Below, one piece after another: positions 26,997 through 35,954 of a DNA stretch of 37,074 nt. This DNA is from Alphaproteobacteria bacterium. Its GTDB lineage: Bacteria; Pseudomonadota; Alphaproteobacteria; Puniceispirillales; Puniceispirillaceae. The stretch covers positions 1 to 37,074 of the forward strand of contig WTJO01000038.1 of assembly GCA_011524805.1 (NCBI GenBank), written 5' to 3'. A model generated the notes under the pieces. It ran no database searches. It was not told where the DNA came from and saw nothing but the letters and a program-made list of their open reading frames with translations. The position numbers were made by a program, and so were the translations under genes. Every line of letters starts with the position of its first letter. Within the stretch, counting starts at the first letter, position 1.

Positions 26997-27761
26997 ATGC
27001 ATATAGGCATTTTGCAAACAGGCAAGATAAATGCATCTATTCAGGATGAATTTAACTCCTATCCTGACATGTTCGAAACCCTGCTAGACGGGAACCCGCA
27101 TCACTTCTCTTTTACCACCTTTGATGTAACTGCCTCTATTCTGCCTGACAGTCCAGATATATGTGATGGCTATATCATCACTGGCTCATCTGCGGGCGTT
27201 TATGAAGATCATATCTGGCTTGAACCGTTATTCAGCTTTATCCGCGCCTGTTCAGGCCAACATCTGCCGATGGTTGGTATCTGTTTTGGCCATCAGGCAA
27301 TCGCCCATGCGCTTGGCGGCACAGTGGTCAAATTCCACGATGGCTGGGGAGTCGGAAACAGGCAGATGACACTGCATAATGCAGACCAGCTAGGCACTAT
27401 TATTGACCAGCAAATAGATGACAGTTCCTTTAGCCTGCCCTATTTTCATCAGGATCAGGTTACAGCCCTGCCAGAAGGCGCCACACTTACTGCCAGCAAT
27501 GGCTTTTGCCAGATTGGCGGCTTTATCATGGACACTCATATTCTGTGCTTTCAGGGGCATCCTGAATTTTCGTCACGCTATTGTAAAGCCCTTCTGGAGG
27601 TCAGGCGGGAGTCAATTGGCAATAGCCGCACAGACAAGGCGCATGCATCTCTGCCAAACGGCAATGACAGACAGAAAATAGGCAGCTGGATTTCCCATTT
27701 TTTTGCTAGCCATTCCGGCCAGTCCGGCCATGTCGGCCATGCCTGCAACACTACCAGCTAG
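26997..27761 (+). CDS. Class I glutamine amidotransferase domain protein
   Basis: 'DGYIITGSSAGVYEDHIWLEPLFSFIR', catalytic 'MVGICFGHQAIAHALGGTV', 'CFQGHPEF' His-x-Glu motif. Confidence 0.9.
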   Translation: MHIGILQTGKINASIQDEFNSYPDMFETLLDGNPHHFSFTTFDVTASILPDSPDICDGYIITGSSAGVYEDHIWLEPLFSFIRACSGQHLPMVGICFGHQAIAHALGGTVVKFHDGWGVGNRQMTLHNADQLGTIIDQQIDDSSFSLPYFHQDQVTALPEGATLTASNGFCQIGGFIMDTHILCFQGHPEFSSRYCKALLEVRRESIGNSRTDKAHASLPNGNDRQKIGSWISHFFASHSGQSGHVGHACNTTS

Positions 27762-27798
27762 ATACAGCAATCGCACCAGAACAGGGGAAGGCTGAGAT

Positions 27799-29805
27799 AT
27801 GGCATTAATTATAGGACTGGATACAGGCGGTACATTCACAGATGCCGCGTTGCTGGATACTGGCACACATCAGGTGCTTGCCACGGCAAAATCGCTTACC
27901 ACACGCGATAATCTTGCTATCGGGGTGAGTGATGCAATGCGCCAGATACTTGGCCAGTGGGTTGGCAAGCCAGATGATATCGGTCTGGTCAGCCTGTCTA
28001 CCACCCTTGCGACCAATGCCGTAGTTGAGGGCATAGGCGGGGCAGTGGGGCTTGTGCTTATCGGCTTTGATGAAGATATTCTGTCACGCGCCAGCCTTGC
28101 CTCTGCGCTTGGCTCTGATCCTGTTATCCACATCGCTGGCGGACATAAGACAGATGGCAAGCCGCAATCAAAGCTGGATACAGCAGGGCTGGCAGAACAG
28201 GCACAAAATTTGGCTGGCCGTGTATCCAGCTTTGCTGTTGCCGGCCATTTTGCCACCCGCAACCCCGAACATGAAGAAGCAGCACGCCAGATACTCACCG
28301 AACATACTGGCCTGCCGGTGACCTGTTCATCTGAACTGTCAAGCGCCTTGGGCGGACCCAGACGCGCATTAACAGCGCTTCTGAATGCCAGACTTATCGG
28401 TCTGCTTGACCAGCTCATTACAGCAACTGACCACACAATGGCATCACTCAGCCTTAACTGTCCATTGATGGTCGTCAAAGGAGATGGCTCGCTATTGAAG
28501 GCAGATATTGCCCGCATGCGGCCGGTCGAGACTGTGCTGTCAGGCCCTGCCGCCAGTCTGGCCGGTGCGGCATTTCTGGCCAATGAGCCAGACGGGATGG
28601 TTTCCGATATTGGCGGCACCACAACAGACATCGCCTTGCTGGAAGCTGGCATGCCGCGATTAAGCGAACAAGGCGCTACGGTAGGCGGCTGGCAGACAAT
28701 GGTTGAAGCAGCGCGTATCAGAACCAGCGGTCTAGGCGGCGATTCAGAAGTCAGATGGCGGGTGAAAGACAGCCCTTCCCCGCTTACTCTGGGGCCAAGA
28801 CGGGCTGTACCGCTTAGCCTGCTTGCAACCCAACATCCCGAGATTAAAACCCAGCTTGAGCATCAGCTGACACAGGCAATAGCGCTACCATCTGATGGTA
28901 AATTTATCTTGCCGGTAATGCCCGATGGTATCCCTGACTGGCTTAGCCGGTCTGAGAAAAAACTTGCCGAACAGGCAAGCAACTCGCCCTATATCGCACT
29001 GGCAGATATTGCCACAACTCAGGTTGCGCTTGGGGCAATTGACAGGCTTATTGCCAAAGGGCTGGTGATGCAGGCCTCGTTCACACCGACAGATGCTGTG
29101 CATATTCTTGGGAAATTTTCAGAATTTGACACAGAGGCGGCGGTGATGGGCGGCAGGTTGCTGGCACGCCAGAAAACAGCCAAGGGCACAGAACTGGCTA
29201 AAGATGAAACAGCCCTTGCACATGCTGTCTGCGAGGCACTGATTGCCCAGTCTGCAATTGCGCTTATGGATGCTGCTTTTGCCGAAGATGGCAAGGCTGA
29301 ACATGTTGTCTCATCTTCTTCACTGCTGTCAGACCAGCTACGTTACGGCGGTGATGATGCAGATATTGGCCTGTTATCTATCCGGCTGTCCACCCCGCTC
29401 ATTGCACTTGGCGCTTCATCTAGTACACATTATCCGGCAATCGCCGACAGGCTGCAGACCCAGCTTGTTAACCCGCCTCATGCAGATGTTGCCGGTGCCG
29501 TAGGGGCGGCAGCTGGGGCGGTAAGGCAGAGATTTGTGGTAATTGTCACCCAGCCTCAGGATGGCTGCTTCAGGATCCACCTGCCAGACGGGCCTCAGGA
29601 TGTAACAGATCAGGCTACTGCCCTTAGTCAGGCACGCACAAAATCTGCAGAACTGGCAGAGATGCGCGCCCGCACCGCAGGTGCAAAAGACATATCTGTC
29701 CAGATTGACGAGGTAATTGATGAAATTGACCTTGGCAATAACAAGACGTTATTTCTGCAGGCACGTTTCACAGCACAGGCAATAGGTCTGCCATCAGCTG
29801 GCTAG
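27799..29805 (+). CDS. Hydantoinase/oxoprolinase family protein (HyuA-like)
   Basis: 'LIIGLDTGGTFTDAALLD', 'VSLSTTLATNAVVEGIGGAVGLVLIGFD', 'VLSGPAASLAGAAFLA', 'MVSDIGGTTTDIALLEAG'. Confidence 0.9.
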   Translation: MALIIGLDTGGTFTDAALLDTGTHQVLATAKSLTTRDNLAIGVSDAMRQILGQWVGKPDDIGLVSLSTTLATNAVVEGIGGAVGLVLIGFDEDILSRASLASALGSDPVIHIAGGHKTDGKPQSKLDTAGLAEQAQNLAGRVSSFAVAGHFATRNPEHEEAARQILTEHTGLPVTCSSELSSALGGPRRALTALLNARLIGLLDQLITATDHTMASLSLNCPLMVVKGDGSLLKADIARMRPVETVLSGPAASLAGAAFLANEPDGMVSDIGGTTTDIALLEAGMPRLSEQGATVGGWQTMVEAARIRTSGLGGDSEVRWRVKDSPSPLTLGPRRAVPLSLLATQHPEIKTQLEHQLTQAIALPSDGKFILPVMPDGIPDWLSRSEKKLAEQASNSPYIALADIATTQVALGAIDRLIAKGLVMQASFTPTDAVHILGKFSEFDTEAAVMGGRLLARQKTAKGTELAKDETALAHAVCEALIAQSAIALMDAAFAEDGKAEHVVSSSSLLSDQLRYGGDDADIGLLSIRLSTPLIALGASSSTHYPAIADRLQTQLVNPPHADVAGAVGAAAGAVRQRFVVIVTQPQDGCFRIHLPDGPQDVTDQATALSQARTKSAELAEMRARTAGAKDISVQIDEVIDEIDLGNNKTLFLQARFTAQAIGLPSAG

Positions 29806-29854
29806 TCTGTGATAGCTCAGCCACGCTAGCCAGAGATAAAAATGAAAAGAAAGA

Positions 29855-29931
29855 TGGTGGGCCCGGCAGGACTCGAACCTGCAACAACACGGTTATGAGC
29901 CGTGGGTTCTAACCAATTGAACTACAGGCCC
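29855..29931 (-). tRNA. tRNA with CAU anticodon (tRNA-Met or tRNA-Ile2), CCA encoded
   Basis: Minus strand GGGCCTG-TA-GTTC-AATTGGTTA-GAAC-C-CACGG-CTCATAA-CCGTG-TTGTT-GCAGG-TTCGAGT-CCTGC-CGGGCCC-ACCA folds as a 77-nt cloverleaf. Confidence 0.95.
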
Positions 29932-30075
29932 CACATTACGCCCCATATCAAGATAGCATCCCTTACAGGATGTATGAAACTTCTGCCATGGGTAGAACAC
30001 ATAATACCATTTGTCCAGCACCATTTTTCGCCACAGGGCAGGAATTTTCAGCCCATAGCCGGCGTGCCGGAATAT

Positions 30076-32067
30076 CTAGTGTTCAAGAAAGCTGCGTAAT
30101 TTGCGTGAACGTGACGGATGTTTCAGCTTGCGCAATGCTTTTGCTTCAATCTGTCTAATGCGTTCGCGTGTTACGGAAAACTGCTGCCCGACTTCCTCTA
30201 GCGTATGGTCTGTATTCATCCCGATACCAAAGCGCATCCGCAACACACGCTCCTCTCTGGGAGTGAGGCTGGACAGCACGCGGGTTGTTGTTTCACGCAG
30301 ATTAGAATGGATGGCTGCATCAAGTGGCTGCACAGCATTTTTATCTTCGATAAAATCACCAAGCTGGCTATCTTCTTCATCACCTATCGGCGTTTCAAGC
30401 GAGATAGGTTCTTTTGCAATTTTCAGCACCTTGCGCACCTTGTCCAGCGGCATTGACAGCTTTTCTGCCAGCTCTTCAGGTGTAGGTTCTCTGCCAATTT
30501 CATGAAGCATATGACGTGATGTACGCACCAGCTTGTTAATGGTCTCAATCATATGCACAGGAATACGGATAGTGCGTGCCTGATCGGCAATCGATCTGGT
30601 AATGGCCTGTCTTATCCACCATGTTGCATAGGTTGAGAATTTATAGCCGCGCCGATATTCAAATTTATCAACAGCTTTCATCAGCCCGATATTACCTTCC
30701 TGAATCAGATCAAGAAATTGCAGGCCGCGATTTGTGTATTTTTTGGCAATCGAGATAACCAGACGCAGATTAGCTTCTACCATTTCCTTTTTGGCACGTG
30801 CCGCTTCACGCTGGCCACGTTGCACAACCTGGATAATGTCCCTGAATTCGGGAATGCTTAGACCGGAATCTTCGGCAACAAGCTGCATTTTATCCACAAT
30901 CGCCCTGATCTCTTTTTTATTATCTGTGCTGAATTTCTGCCATGCTTTGCTCGGTGCTTCCAGCTTCGGCCAGTTTGACTGTGTTTCACTGCCATACCAG
31001 TTCGAAATGAAATCAGAGCGCGAAATACCAGATGACAGGGCAAGGCGCATCATCTCGCCATCTAGCGTGACCACAATTTTATATAGCTCGGCCATCTGGC
31101 CATTTAGCGATTCAAGCCTGTTTGTATTCAAAAATACATTTTGCATTTCTTCGGTAAGCTTGATTTTGAAAGCTAGCAATTCTGCTTCCTGCGCAGGTTT
31201 CAGCTCTTTGCCTTTCTGGCTGAGGGCAACTTTTTTGTCCTGAAGCACAACATATTTGCCAAATAATTTACTGATAACCTTAATTTGTGACATTACATCA
31301 TCAAATACACTCGCTTCCATGGCAGCAAGAGACAGGTTCATCTCGTCCTGATCATCATCACCGGACTCATCACCTTCTGCATCATCATCTGTGTCTGTCT
31401 CAGCCTCATCTTCTGAATCTGCATCATCATCATCATCTTGTTCTGCATCATCATCATTGGCTACCACACCGGCAATACCATCAGGCCGGCTTGCCGGCAG
31501 AGCAGAGTTATCTTCAACAGGCACGCCATTCAGCTTGATATAGGTCAGGTCAAGATCGATAATATCACGCAATGGCAGGGCATTATCCTGAACTTTGTCA
31601 GCCCATTCCAGCACGGCATTTATAGCAAGCGGACATTCGCAAATGCCGCCTATCATCATCTCGCGTCCTGCTTCTATCCGCTTGGCAATCGCTATCTCGC
31701 CCTCTCGTGACAGCAGCTCAACAGAGCCCATCTCGCGCAGATACATGCGCACAGGGTCATCTGAATTGCTGACATCATCACTAACATTGCCAGATGACTG
31801 AGTATCTTCATTTTCATTTGCTGTTTCAACTTCTTCAGCAGCCTCGACAACAGATACACCCATCTGGTCAAGTGAAGACATTACATCTTCTATCTGCTCG
31901 GACGACAGCTCATCCTGAGGCAGCGCTTCATTCAGCTCGTCATGGGTGACAAAGCCACGTTCCTTGCCTTTTTTGATAAGCTGTTTGATCGCCGTATTTT
32001 TGGTATCCAGAATAGGGGCGTCAGACGCCTGTTCTGACGATTCCTTTGCTTTGGGTTTGCGCGCCAT
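30076..32067 (-). CDS. rpoD: RNA polymerase primary sigma factor RpoD (sigma-70)
   Basis: '[29 protein letters not shown]', '[58 protein letters not shown]', '[41 protein letters not shown]'. Confidence 0.98.
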   Translation of the reverse strand: MARKPKAKESSEQASDAPILDTKNTAIKQLIKKGKERGFVTHDELNEALPQDELSSEQIEDVMSSLDQMGVSVVEAAEEVETANENEDTQSSGNVSDDVSNSDDPVRMYLREMGSVELLSREGEIAIAKRIEAGREMMIGGICECPLAINAVLEWADKVQDNALPLRDIIDLDLTYIKLNGVPVEDNSALPASRPDGIAGVVANDDDAEQDDDDDADSEDEAETDTDDDAEGDESGDDDQDEMNLSLAAMEASVFDDVMSQIKVISKLFGKYVVLQDKKVALSQKGKELKPAQEAELLAFKIKLTEEMQNVFLNTNRLESLNGQMAELYKIVVTLDGEMMRLALSSGISRSDFISNWYGSETQSNWPKLEAPSKAWQKFSTDNKKEIRAIVDKMQLVAEDSGLSIPEFRDIIQVVQRGQREAARAKKEMVEANLRLVISIAKKYTNRGLQFLDLIQEGNIGLMKAVDKFEYRRGYKFSTYATWWIRQAITRSIADQARTIRIPVHMIETINKLVRTSRHMLHEIGREPTPEELAEKLSMPLDKVRKVLKIAKEPISLETPIGDEEDSQLGDFIEDKNAVQPLDAAIHSNLRETTTRVLSSLTPREERVLRMRFGIGMNTDHTLEEVGQQFSVTRERIRQIEAKALRKLKHPSRSRKLRSFLEH

Positions 32068-32154
32068 ATTTTATCCCCTCGCGGTATTCATAGCCGTTAC
32101 GACACTGCCTGCTGTAATGTTATCAAATCGCCACTATTTACATCAGGCACATGC

Positions 32155-33819
32155 TTAGCCAGCACGTCCTAATAATTCAGCCAGCATATCGCCTGCTTTA
32201 TCTGATGACATCCTGTCCAATGGCATGCCGAATCTTGCTATCATATCTGCACTGAACAGGTCATCTAGTATATTTGTATATTCTAACCTTTCTAAATGAT
32301 GCCTAATTGCCTCCGCGTCAAGGTCAGGATCGGCGATCATTTGCGAAATCAGCACATTTTTTAGCTCTTCCAGCCTTTCATCCTCTATCTGGATAGCCAC
32401 AACAGGCTCAACATGCAGTGCCAGATGCTCTGGAAAGGCGATCAAAAGCGCCAGAATAGCCTTATGCCGGATGATTCTGCCTGTCTGCGGACGGGCAGGT
32501 GACTTTCCTGTTGGCCTATAGTCTAAACGTCCTCCCGGCCGGCGATAGCTATCACGCATTGTACCGATTCGGAATTCAATATCATCCAGAAAGGCAGAGC
32601 GTGTCTGATTATGGGCAATTGTGCGTCCTATCTGGCGAATATCATCCCAGAATGCCGCCCGCTGGGTGGGCGAGCTATCTGGTCTGTCCACCCCGAATTC
32701 TCGGAGTTTCTGCATCCAGAGCATATCTATCAGGCTAACCGCCCCTGCCAGCACCCGTGCAAATCCGTCTGCGCCTTCCGATTTCAGCAGATCATCAGGA
32801 TCCTGCCCCTCTGCCATCAGCGCAAATCTGACATTCCGCCCCGGCTCAAGCAAAGGCAGAATCCGCTCTAATGCCCGCATGGCGGCTTTCTGTCCGGCAG
32901 AATCGCCATCAAAACATAGTACAGGCTCTTTATGCAATTTCCAGACAAGCTGAATTTGCTGTTCTGTCATGGCTGTACCTAGCGGAGCAAGCGCACCTGC
33001 TACACCGCTTGCAGATACCGCAATCACATCCATATAGCCTTCGACAATCACCAGCGGCAGGCCCTTGCGTACCCGTGCACGTGCCTGAGACCAGCCATAC
33101 ACAACTGACCCTTTGGTAAAGCTGGGCCCGTCTGGCGAATTTAGATATTTTGGCTGGGCATCACCCATCGCACGCGCGCCAAAGGCAATGACCTGACCCT
33201 GTCTGTTTTCTATTGGAAACATTATCCTGTTGCGAAAGTAGTCATAGACAGAGCCATCGCGTTCAGACCGGCCAGTCACCCCCAGCCTTTGCATTAGTTC
33301 AGCCGGAAATTCACGTTGCTGAAGGCTGGCATACAGGCCTGAGCGCGGCGCAAATCCAATTCTGAATTCCTGACGCATCTCGGCGCTTAGACCCCGATTT
33401 TCCAGATATTCACGCGCCATCTCTCCGTCTGGCTGGTCAAGCTGTCGCTGATAGAAATTTGCGGCCACCTCCAGCAAATCAAGTGCTGTGCGGCGGCGCT
33501 GGGCTGCCTCCTTATCCACAGGCTCATTTTGTGGCATCTCCATGCCGGCAAGTGAGGCAAGCTGTTTTACCGCCTCGATAAATTCAAGCCCCTCACTTTC
33601 ACGCAGAAAGCTGATCGCATCGCCATTCGCATTACATCCAAAGCAATGATAAAAGCCTTCAGCATCATTTACATAAAAAGACGGCGTTTTTTCATTATGA
33701 AAAGGGCATAGCCCATTCATCCGGTTTGCCTTGCGCACCAGCTTGACCCGCTTGCCGACAATATCGGATAGCGAGATGCGCCCCAGCATTTCTTCGATAA
33801 ATTCAGGTGTTACAGCCAC
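32155..33819 (-). CDS. dnaG: DNA primase
   Basis: Zn finger 'GLCPFHNEKTPSFYVNDAEGFYHCFGCNANGDAISFL', 'GRVIAFGARAMGD'-type region ('GQVIAFGARAMGDAQPKYLNSPDGPSFTKG'), Toprim 'VIVEGYMDVIAVSASGVAGALAPLGTAMTEQQIQL'. Confidence 0.97.
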   Translation of the reverse strand: MAVTPEFIEEMLGRISLSDIVGKRVKLVRKANRMNGLCPFHNEKTPSFYVNDAEGFYHCFGCNANGDAISFLRESEGLEFIEAVKQLASLAGMEMPQNEPVDKEAAQRRRTALDLLEVAANFYQRQLDQPDGEMAREYLENRGLSAEMRQEFRIGFAPRSGLYASLQQREFPAELMQRLGVTGRSERDGSVYDYFRNRIMFPIENRQGQVIAFGARAMGDAQPKYLNSPDGPSFTKGSVVYGWSQARARVRKGLPLVIVEGYMDVIAVSASGVAGALAPLGTAMTEQQIQLVWKLHKEPVLCFDGDSAGQKAAMRALERILPLLEPGRNVRFALMAEGQDPDDLLKSEGADGFARVLAGAVSLIDMLWMQKLREFGVDRPDSSPTQRAAFWDDIRQIGRTIAHNQTRSAFLDDIEFRIGTMRDSYRRPGGRLDYRPTGKSPARPQTGRIIRHKAILALLIAFPEHLALHVEPVVAIQIEDERLEELKNVLISQMIADPDLDAEAIRHHLERLEYTNILDDLFSADMIARFGMPLDRMSSDKAGDMLAELLGRAG

Positions 33820-33970
33820 CGCGCCAGCCCCGCTTTACTATCAAGGAACATGTCTGTGCCGGCGCGCCAGCTCATATAGACATGCTGGCAGGTGCCAGAA
33901 TCCCCATTTGGGATCACGCGAGCAGACAGACAGTCCGACTGGACAGCTATCTTGCGCAATGGCCAGCCCA

Positions 33971-34429
33971 TCAACTCTCTAACAGCGCTTTTTTGACAAG
34001 CTGGCTTGCCATTGAAAAATCCATCTGGCCTGCAAAATGTGTTTTCAGATAATTCATCACCTTGCCCATATCTTTGACAGAAGATGAGCCTGTTTCATCA
34101 AGAGCTGTTTTAATCGCTGTCTCGACCGCAGCTTCATCTAGCTGTTCAGGTAGAAATTGCTGGATGATGGTAATTTCCTGCTGTTCTGCTTCTGCCAGTT
34201 CAGGCCGGTTGCCTTCAACATATAATTTTGCAGATTCAGCACGCTGTTTGATCATGGTCTGAAGCAATGACAGAATTTCATCATCTGAAATGCCATCTGC
34301 ATTATCCTGACTGCGGGCAGCAATGTCCCGATCCTTCAGGGCAGCGGAAATAAGCCGGATAGTCGCAAGGGCTTTCTGATCCTTTGACTTCAACGCCTCT
34401 TTCATCGCCTGTGAAATTCTGTCTCGCAT
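33971..34429 (-). CDS. yqeY: GatB/YqeY domain protein
   Basis: 'MRDRISQAMKEALKSKDQKALATIRLISAALKDRDIAAR', 'IIQQFLPEQLDEAAVETAIKTALDETGSSSVKDMGKVMNYLK'. Confidence 0.94.
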   Translation of the reverse strand: MRDRISQAMKEALKSKDQKALATIRLISAALKDRDIAARSQDNADGISDDEILSLLQTMIKQRAESAKLYVEGNRPELAEAEQQEITIIQQFLPEQLDEAAVETAIKTALDETGSSSVKDMGKVMNYLKTHFAGQMDFSMASQLVKKALLES

Positions 34430-34621
34430 ATTGTCAACTCACTTATGATGTATTGATAACTCTGTTATCTCTCCAGATAGAAACAGGCGTAAAAAATAAA
34501 CCAAGATGCTATCAGGTGCAAGTCAAGACTTGACCAAAGCGGATCGCTGTCGTAGATAGGTGTAATTTTTGCGCGCTCATGCCAGCAAGCCTGCAAATCA
34601 GGCGGAAGGTTGCTAGAAAAA

Positions 34622-34652
34622 TATGTTCAAAAATGCGCTGTTTTTGAATATG
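34622..34652 (+). promoter_or_regulatory. Stem-loop in the carA leader
   Basis: TTCAAAAA (34626-34633), loop TGCGCTG, TTTTTGAA (34641-34648); RNA stem can extend by G-U, U-A, A-U, U-G pairs to 34622/34652. Confidence 0.4.
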
Positions 34653-34707
34653 TGCAGCCTTGCTGTTCTCGCGCCAGACCAGTGATACATGATGGAAGGC
34701 AGTGAAC

Positions 34708-35898
34708 ATGACAAACATGACCGCTTCGACTGCGCCTCATTCTTTTTTTTCAGAACCTTTGCAACCAACTGCCGTGCTTGTGCTTGAAGATGGCACCGCA
34801 TTTTATGGTCAGGGCTTCGGAGCTGAAAAAACGAATGTTGGCGAAGTATGTTTTAACACGTCAATGACAGGCTATCAGGAAATCATGACAGACCCGTCAT
34901 ATGCTGGCCAGATAATTACCTTCACCTTCCCGCATATTGGCAATATCGGCACCAATTCGGCAGATATAGAAACAGACAGGCCGGCATCGCTTGGCATGAT
35001 TGTCAGAAATCCTGTTACTGCCCCGTCAAACTGGCGGTCGGATACGCCACTTGAGACATGGCTGGCAGCACATAATCTGCCCGGCATTTCAGGCATTGAT
35101 ACCAGAGCCCTGACCCGTCACATCAGAGATAATGGCGCACCAAAGGGCGTTCTGTGCCATGACAAGTCAGGCCAGTTTGATATTGAGGCGCTGACCAGCA
35201 TGGCAAAAGGCTGGCCAGGGCTGAAGGGGATGGATCTTGCTAGCGATGTATCAACTTCCCGCCCACGCGACTGGCAGTCTGCCAGCTATGATCTGTCAAC
35301 TTCTGCTGCGCCTGAGAAAACAGGTGCGCATAATGTCATCGCCATAGATTTTGGCTGCAAGCAGAATATCCTGAGATGTCTTGTTGATGCAGGATGCAAT
35401 GTTGAGCTTGTACCGGCCACAACCCCTGCTGACGAGATATTGGCACGTAATCCGGACGGTATCTTCCTTGCAAACGGGCCGGGCGACCCTGCCGCTACGG
35501 CTGAATATGCTGTGCCTGAGCTTCGCAAGCTGATAGATGCAAACATCCCCATCTTCGGGATTTGCATTGGCCATCAGCTTCTGGCGCTGGCCTTTGGCGG
35601 CACAACAAGCAAGATGGAACGCGGCCATCGCGGCGCAAATCATCCGGTGCGTGATCTGCAAACAGGTAAAATTGAGATTACCAGCCAGAATCACGGCTTT
35701 ATGGTTGCAGAAGACTCGCTGCCTGATGACGTAGACGTAACACATCTATCCCTGTTTGACGGGTCTGTTGAGGGGCTGCGACATAAAACAAAGCCTGTAT
35801 TTAGCGTCCAGTATCATCCTGAATCATCTCCCGGGCCGCATGATTCACGTCATCTGTTCACCAGATTCACTGATATGATAGCTGCCCATAAATCCTAA
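34708..35898 (+). CDS. carA: Carbamoyl-phosphate synthase small subunit
   Basis: '[63 protein letters not shown]', '[19 protein letters not shown]', '[14 protein letters not shown]'. ATG 34708 has GGAAGG 8 nt upstream; the track start 34702 is GTG. Confidence 0.97.
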   Translation: MTNMTASTAPHSFFSEPLQPTAVLVLEDGTAFYGQGFGAEKTNVGEVCFNTSMTGYQEIMTDPSYAGQIITFTFPHIGNIGTNSADIETDRPASLGMIVRNPVTAPSNWRSDTPLETWLAAHNLPGISGIDTRALTRHIRDNGAPKGVLCHDKSGQFDIEALTSMAKGWPGLKGMDLASDVSTSRPRDWQSASYDLSTSAAPEKTGAHNVIAIDFGCKQNILRCLVDAGCNVELVPATTPADEILARNPDGIFLANGPGDPAATAEYAVPELRKLIDANIPIFGICIGHQLLALAFGGTTSKMERGHRGANHPVRDLQTGKIEITSQNHGFMVAEDSLPDDVDVTHLSLFDGSVEGLRHKTKPVFSVQYHPESSPGPHDSRHLFTRFTDMIAAHKS

Positions 35899-35954
35899 AC
35901 AGACAGTATTATCTGGCCAAACCGCTTCACAGTCACAAAGGAAACAACCTGCCC

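Noticed and set aside
27870-28652. 260-aa minus-strand ORF antisense to the HyuA-like gene
   Set aside because: Same reasoning: Ser/Pro/Ala-rich shadow translation inside a strongly supported plus-strand gene.
29806-30075. tRNA flank as an integration site for a mobile element
   Set aside because: No integrase gene and no duplicated tRNA 3' segment seen in the window.
31287-31538. His-rich plus-strand ORF ([14 protein letters not shown]) at the rpoD acidic region
   Set aside because: It is the antisense of the Asp/Glu repeat in rpoD, not an independent gene.
33807-34052. 81-aa plus-strand ORF between dnaG and yqeY
   Set aside because: Overlaps the ends of both supported genes and has no recognised motif; the gap is more simply a promoter region for dnaG-rpoD.
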